Assembly: GCA_902634775.1 (NCBI GenBank)
Contig: CACPLG010000002.1
Coordinates: forward strand, 53,697 to 117,696
Direction of reading: 5' to 3'
Length of the DNA stretch: 64,000 bases
From: an uncultured Pelagibacteraceae bacterium
GTDB taxonomy: Bacteria > Pseudomonadota > Alphaproteobacteria > Pelagibacterales > Pelagibacteraceae
Shown here: positions 60,215-64,000 of the stretch, piece after piece
Layout: each line of letters starts with the position of its first letter
Numbering within the stretch: position 1 is the stretch's first letter
Translations under genes and position numbers: made by a program
The notes under the pieces: generated by a model
Told to the model about the DNA's origin: nothing
What the model saw: the letters and a program-made list of their open reading frames with translations, nothing else
Database searches by the model: none

Positions 60215-61075
60215 ATGAAAACTAAGAAGTTCTCTAAGAAACCTACTGATTTCGAAAATAGGTTAGGAGCAGATCCAGTCGTTTGTTATCCAAATGAAAG
60301 CATAAATAATAACCTTGAAATATTACATGAAGCTAGAAAACACATTAAACAAATTGATGAAGTTATTATCCCTCCAAGAGATGCTAAAACTTTTAATGTT
60401 AAATCAGGTAATTTCTTTAGAATAGAAAGTGTTGAAGGACCACAAGTTGGAGATTTAAATTTATTTAAGGCTGATAATTTAAATGAAAAGTTTTACTCTG
60501 GAAAAACTAGGGCTCTTTACGGAACGCATATTTCGGTCGGCGATAAAATGTTTAGTAATTTTCCGTATTTTAGATCATTAGCTACAATTACGTGGGATAC
60601 ATTAGATTGGTATGGTTACGACAAAGACGGGGGCTCTGTCCACGATGTTATTGGTACTAGATGTGATCCTTACACATACAAGCTCACATCAAACAACGAT
60701 TATCATTATTGTTGTCATTCAAATTTAACTAGAGCTTTAGTTAAGGAGAAAAATGTCGAATTAGATGAAGCTGAAAAAATTGTACACGATGTATTAAATG
60801 TATTTATGCTTACTGGATTTACAAATGATACTAAACAATACTTTATGAAATCAAGTCCTGTAAGACCTGGTGATTATTTAGAGTTTTTTGCAGAAACAGA
60901 TTTATTAGGTGCTTTGTCTGCTTGCCCAGGTGGAGACTGTGGATCAGAACATTCATCTGATATTGCAAAGTGTTATCCATTAAAAGTTTCTATATGGGAT
61001 GTTGATCCAAAATTTATAAAAGGAATAAACCCTTCGACATTATCTAATTATAATAGAAATCATGGCATTAAATAA
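60215..61075 (+). CDS. DUF1989 (urea carboxylase-associated) family protein
   Basis: A 286-residue soluble protein. The core RPGDYLEFFAETDLLGALSA followed by CPGGDCGSEHSSDIAKCYPL has the conserved cysteines and Asp of the DUF1989 family, and VIIPPRDAKTFNVKSGNFFR, EGPQVGDLNLFKADN and GTRCDPYTY (Cys near residue 150) lie earlier. Family members occur with urea carboxylase or aminomethyl-transfer genes but their activity is largely unknown. It is translated right after cimA (ATG follows the stop directly), and before a TrmJ-like gene. Confidence 0.8.
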   Translation: MKTKKFSKKPTDFENRLGADPVVCYPNESINNNLEILHEARKHIKQIDEVIIPPRDAKTFNVKSGNFFRIESVEGPQVGDLNLFKADNLNEKFYSGKTRALYGTHISVGDKMFSNFPYFRSLATITWDTLDWYGYDKDGGSVHDVIGTRCDPYTYKLTSNNDYHYCCHSNLTRALVKEKNVELDEAEKIVHDVLNVFMLTGFTNDTKQYFMKSSPVRPGDYLEFFAETDLLGALSACPGGDCGSEHSSDIAKCYPLKVSIWDVDPKFIKGINPSTLSNYNRNHGIK

Positions 61076-61789
61076 ATGAACAAAAGTAAAGTTACATTTA
61101 TTTTACACAAACCTCAGCTATCAGAAAATATTGGTGCTTGTGCAAGAGCTATTAAGAATTTTAATTTTGAAAAGTTATATCTGATCGATCCTAAACCCGT
61201 TTTTCCTAATGATAAAATACTTGCAACTTCGGTTGGTGCAAAAGATATAATTAAGAAAAGTAAAGTATTTAATGATTTAGAAAGTTCTCTAGGAGATATT
61301 GATATATTAATTGCAACATCTGCAAGATTTAGAAACAAAAATGTAAAGCATATTAATCTTGAAGGTTTAAAAAAAATAGATTTTAAAAAAAAAATTGGGT
61401 TTTTATTTGGCTCAGAAGCATCAGGGTTATCAAATAAAGAAGTTAGTTACGCAAACTACACTTTACAAATTCCAACTAATATAAATTTCAAATCTTTAAA
61501 TTTATCCCATAGCCTAATCATTATTGCACAATTTATATCAAGTTTATTAAATTCCAAATCATCACAATTTAAAAAATCTAAAAAAGTTAAGAAAGCCTCT
61601 AAAAAGGAAATTCAATCAATGATAAATTTGTGTCTTAACAATCTCAATGAAATTAACTTTTTCAAGAATAAAGAAAAAAAACCCTTAATGCTTGAGAATT
61701 TAAGAAATATTTTTTACCGAATGGAACTTTCAGATAAAGAAACTCGTATTTTATCAAGTGTATTTGCAAGTTTAGGGAAAAATCGTTAA
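61076..61789 (+). CDS. tRNA/rRNA 2'-O-methyltransferase (TrmJ/SpoU-like)
   Basis: SPOUT-fold methyltransferase of 237 residues. VTFILHKPQLSENIGACARA and the NFNFEKLYLIDPKPVFPNDK segment form motif 1, GFLFGSEASGLSNKEVSYAN motif 2, and LQIPTNINFKSLNLSHSLII motif 3, all of the SpoU order with the catalytic asparagine/arginine/serine sites. TrmJ, which methylates position 32 of tRNAs, is the likeliest identity by length and the C-terminal helical tail (about 165-237). Cotranscribed with the DUF1989 gene (no gap). Confidence 0.85.
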   Translation: MNKSKVTFILHKPQLSENIGACARAIKNFNFEKLYLIDPKPVFPNDKILATSVGAKDIIKKSKVFNDLESSLGDIDILIATSARFRNKNVKHINLEGLKKIDFKKKIGFLFGSEASGLSNKEVSYANYTLQIPTNINFKSLNLSHSLIIIAQFISSLLNSKSSQFKKSKKVKKASKKEIQSMINLCLNNLNEINFFKNKEKKPLMLENLRNIFYRMELSDKETRILSSVFASLGKNR

Positions 61790-61829
61790 TTGACAAATAA
61801 GATGTTAAGTTTATAAACCATTTCACTAA

Positions 61830-62447
61830 ATGACAAAAAGATTAAATTCTAAACATAAAATTGATAGAAGGTTAAAAATTAACCTTTGGGGAAGACCAAA
61901 AAGTCCTTTTAATAAAAGAGCATACCCTCCAGGACAACACGGACAGTCAAAGAATTCTAAACTCTCAGATTACGGAACCCAACTTCAAGCAAAACAAAAA
62001 CTAAAATCATATTACGGAAATATTAATGAGCGACAGTTCAGAAATGTTTACAGAAAAGCCATTATGAAAAAAGGGGATACAGCTGAAAATTTAATAGGAT
62101 TATTAGAGAGAAGATTAGATGCAGTTATTTATAGAGCAAAATTTTCTAGTACGATTTTTTCATCAAGACAGTTTATTAATCATGGACATGTAAAAGTGAA
62201 TGGCAAAAAAGTAAATATATCAAGTTATTTGCTGGGTGAAGAAGATACAATTGAAATAAAAGATAAGTCAAAACAGTTAGCAATTATCGACATAGCTTTA
62301 GCTAACAAAGAAAGAGATATTCCTGAATACTTACAGGTAGATGAAAAAAAAAGAACAATTAAGTTTGTGAGAACACCAAAGTTTGAAGAAGTTCCTTATC
62401 CCGTTGTTATGGAACCAAATCTAGTAATCGAATATTACTCTAGATAA
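61830..62447 (+). CDS. rpsD: 30S ribosomal protein S4
   Basis: Primary 16S rRNA-binding protein of 205 residues. [32 protein letters not shown] and [20 protein letters not shown] are the S4 N-terminal domain; the S4 RNA-binding domain spans about 92-155 ([35 protein letters not shown]). The C-terminal [17 protein letters not shown] ends the protein as expected. Converges on the glutaredoxin gene 2 bp away. Confidence 0.96.
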   Translation: MTKRLNSKHKIDRRLKINLWGRPKSPFNKRAYPPGQHGQSKNSKLSDYGTQLQAKQKLKSYYGNINERQFRNVYRKAIMKKGDTAENLIGLLERRLDAVIYRAKFSSTIFSSRQFINHGHVKVNGKKVNISSYLLGEEDTIEIKDKSKQLAIIDIALANKERDIPEYLQVDEKKRTIKFVRTPKFEEVPYPVVMEPNLVIEYYSR

Positions 62448-62449
62448 TA

Positions 62450-62782
62450 TTACTTTTTATAACCTATACCTTTTTCGTCAAAAACCTTTTTTAATTCTCC
62501 GTTCTCAAACATTTCCTTAATGATATCACATCCACCAATGAATTCTTTTTTAATATAAAGCTGAGGGATCGTTGGCCACTCACTGAAAACTTTTATTCCC
62601 TCACGGATATTTTGATCCTTTAACACATCAACACTTTGATATTTAACTTCCATAATTTTTAGAATATTTGAGACAGCCATAGAGAATCCACATTGCGGAG
62701 CCTCTGGACTTCCTTTCATGAATAAACAAACGTCGTTGTTATTTATTGAATTTTCTATTTGTTCTTTAACTTGTTGATCCAT
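62450..62782 (-). CDS. grxD: Monothiol glutaredoxin (Grx4 type)
   Basis: Iron-sulfur-carrying glutaredoxin of 110 residues. The active site is CGFS in MKGSPEAPQCGFSMAVS, followed by YQSVDVLKDQNIREGIKVFS, EWPTIPQLYIKKEFIGGCDI (cis-proline and glutathione-binding region). Overlaps the BolA gene by 1 bp, a known functional pairing: Grx4-BolA complexes bind [2Fe-2S] clusters. Confidence 0.95.
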   Translation of the reverse strand: MDQQVKEQIENSINNNDVCLFMKGSPEAPQCGFSMAVSNILKIMEVKYQSVDVLKDQNIREGIKVFSEWPTIPQLYIKKEFIGGCDIIKEMFENGELKKVFDEKGIGYKK

Positions 62783-63012
62783 TAATTTTCCTTTGTCTTA
62801 AGAGCTAGAGCATGAAGCTCGTTTCCCATTTTTCCTTTAAGAGCATCATACACCATTTTATGCTGTTGTAATTTATTTTTACCTTTAAATTCAGAAGAAG
62901 TCACTGTGGCGGAATAGTGGTTACCATCACCAGCAAGATCTTGTATATCAATTGAGGCATCTGGTAGAGCCTCCTTAATCATCTTTTCAATTTCTTTTAA
63001 ATCCATCGCCAT
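62782..63012 (-). CDS. BolA family protein
   Basis: A 76-residue protein, the IbaG/BolA type. The core has PDASIDIQDLAGDGNHYSAT, SSEFKGKNKLQQHKMVYDAL and NELHALALKT, with the C-terminal histidine that helps coordinate the shared [2Fe-2S] cluster with Grx4 (HALAL). The start could be Met1 or Met3 (MDLKEIEK). It lies 2 bp from purL upstream and overlaps grxD downstream. Confidence 0.92.
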   Translation of the reverse strand: MAMDLKEIEKMIKEALPDASIDIQDLAGDGNHYSATVTSSEFKGKNKLQQHKMVYDALKGKMGNELHALALKTKEN

Positions 63013-63014
63013 AA

Positions 63015-64000
63015 TTAACTCATGTATTTATACAACCAACCTTTATAAAATTCTGCAACCTTGTCTACTGTAAAAGTTAACTCATCATTTATGATTATCT
63101 CTTTATCAGTTGTTTCTCCTAATAAATCAAAATGCACAGAATTTTTCTCTAAAATACCCTCTACTTTTTTAAGATTTTTCTTATCTACCTCAATAATATA
63201 TCTACCTTGATCTTCTGAAAAAAAATATTGATAAATATTTATCAAACCTTTGAACTTGTAAAATTTAATTCCCTTATTGCCGTTTATACACATTTTTAAA
63301 GCAGCAATCATTATTCCTCCAAGAGATATGTCATGGACTGATAAAGCTAATTTTTCTTTAATAACTTTTAGAATTGTTTCCCCATTATTTTTTTCATTAA
63401 ATAAGTTTATTTCAGGTGGGGGTCCTTTTTTTTCATCTAAAATTACTTTAGCAAAAATACTTTGATCCAAACTGCCTTCTGTTTTTCCAATCGCTAATAC
63501 TAAATTATCTTTTGATTTAAAATTCATACTCATTACGTTTTCATAATCTTTAAGTAAGCCAACACCTCCAATTGTTGGTGTGGGTTTAATACCTTTATCT
63601 TTTGTCTCATTGTAGAATGATACGTTTCCTGAAACGACAGGGAAATTTAAATATTTGCTCGCCTCATTAATTCCATCAATGCACTCAACAAATTCTCCCA
63701 TATTTTCTTTTTTCTCAGGATTTCCAAAATTTAAACAATTTGTTATCGCTATAGGTTCAGCACCAACTGAAACTAAATTTCTCCAAGCTTCGCAAACGAC
63801 TTGTTTTCCTCCAGTGAATGGATGTGCGTAACAATAAGAAGCTGACGAGTCAACCGAAGACGCCACTGCTTTTTTGGTACCATGTACTCTTACCACCCCT
63901 GCATCGCCACCAGGTTTTTGAATTGTATCACCCATAACAGTATGATCATATTGTTCCCATATCCATTGTTTTGAGCAAATGTTTGGATTAGAAATCATTT
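63015..64000 (-). CDS. purL: Phosphoribosylformylglycinamidine synthase II, C-terminal part (5' end off the window)
   Basis: Purine biosynthesis step 4, the ATP-dependent FGAM synthase; about 328 residues of the second half are visible. QYDHTVMGDTIQKPGGDAGV, SVDSSASYCYAHPFTGGKQV, EAIAITNCLNFGNPEKK-like wording (read here as EPIAITNCLNFGNPEKKENM), PVVSGNVSFYNETK, PTPTIGGVGLL and SVHDISLGGIMIAALKMC are small-PurL signatures. The start lies to the right of the window. It appears to head a purL-bolA-grxD operon. Confidence 0.95.
   Translation of the reverse strand, partial: MISNPNICSKQWIWEQYDHTVMGDTIQKPGGDAGVVRVHGTKKAVASSVDSSASYCYAHPFTGGKQVVCEAWRNLVSVGAEPIAITNCLNFGNPEKKENMGEFVECIDGINEASKYLNFPVVSGNVSFYNETKDKGIKPTPTIGGVGLLKDYENVMSMNFKSKDNLVLAIGKTEGSLDQSIFAKVILDEKKGPPPEINLFNEKNNGETILKVIKEKLALSVHDISLGGIMIAALKMCINGNKGIKFYKFKGLINIYQYFFSEDQGRYIIEVDKKNLKKVEGILEKNSVHFDLLGETTDKEIIINDELTFTVDKVAEFYKGWLYKYMS

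Noticed and set aside
1..64000. CRISPR array, prophage, IS element or rRNA operon
   Set aside because: No regularly spaced repeats, transposase, phage structural gene or rRNA-like sequence was seen on either strand.

Overview
The window looks like chromosome from a streamlined marine alphaproteobacterium of the SAR11 clade (Candidatus Pelagibacter type). It is strongly A+T-rich and densely packed: genes abut or overlap by 1-21 bp, and no gene-free stretch exceeds about 220 bases. The gene content also fits: a tau-type sulfonate importer, a spermidine-pathway fusion protein, TRAP transport, a methylcitrate cycle and BASS transporters. No rRNA, CRISPR array, insertion sequence or integrase gene was seen. 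Two genes run off the edges (an hpsN-like gene on the left, purL on the right).

Layout. 1-15.7 kb is an organosulfonate/osmolyte region. It holds an HpsN-like sulfopropanediol dehydrogenase, a phosphate acetyl/butyryltransferase homologue, a BASS transporter, a ComC-like dehydrogenase of the malate/L-lactate dehydrogenase family, a periplasmic sugar-dehydrogenase-like protein, tauCBA, and divergently an omega-aminotransferase (taurine/beta-alanine:pyruvate), alanine dehydrogenase and a flavoprotein-GcvT demethylase. A two-HTH regulator and a second BASS transporter follow. 15.7-22.3 kb is a variable-looking stretch: a 978-bp unit inserted at a tRNA-Met(CAT) gene and carrying one zinc-ribbon membrane protein, a methyltransferase, a dTDP-rhamnose operon (rmlBADC) and a glycosyltransferase.

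22.3-27.6 kb holds apt and then a tight operon joining spermidine synthesis (SpeD-SpeE fusion) to salvage of its by-product methylthioadenosine (MtnP, MtnA and a FucA-like aldolase), the gene set expected for a DHAP shunt. 27.6-37 kb holds envelope glycosyltransferases, redox and housekeeping genes (rpoZ, cmk) and a class III CoA-transferase. 37-43 kb is a TRAP transporter with a hairpin between dctP and dctQ, dusA, two tandem TauE-like permeases and a DoxX protein.

43-64 kb is mostly housekeeping: phosphomannomutase, nrdAB (with a candidate NrdR-box pair), gph-prpDBC, an acetyltransferase-only GlmU next to glmS, type II DAHP synthase, nadE, cysS, citramalate synthase, a DUF1989 protein, a TrmJ-like methyltransferase, rpsD, a monothiol glutaredoxin, BolA and purL.

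The items most worth following up are the integrase-less tRNA-targeted unit at 16.36-17.44 kb with paired 11-bp repeats at both inner ends, the self-contained polyamine/MTA loop, the sulfonate region with its unusually large TauC, and the attenuator hairpins placed after both solute-binding-protein genes. All functions are inferred from sequence reading; no database search was run.
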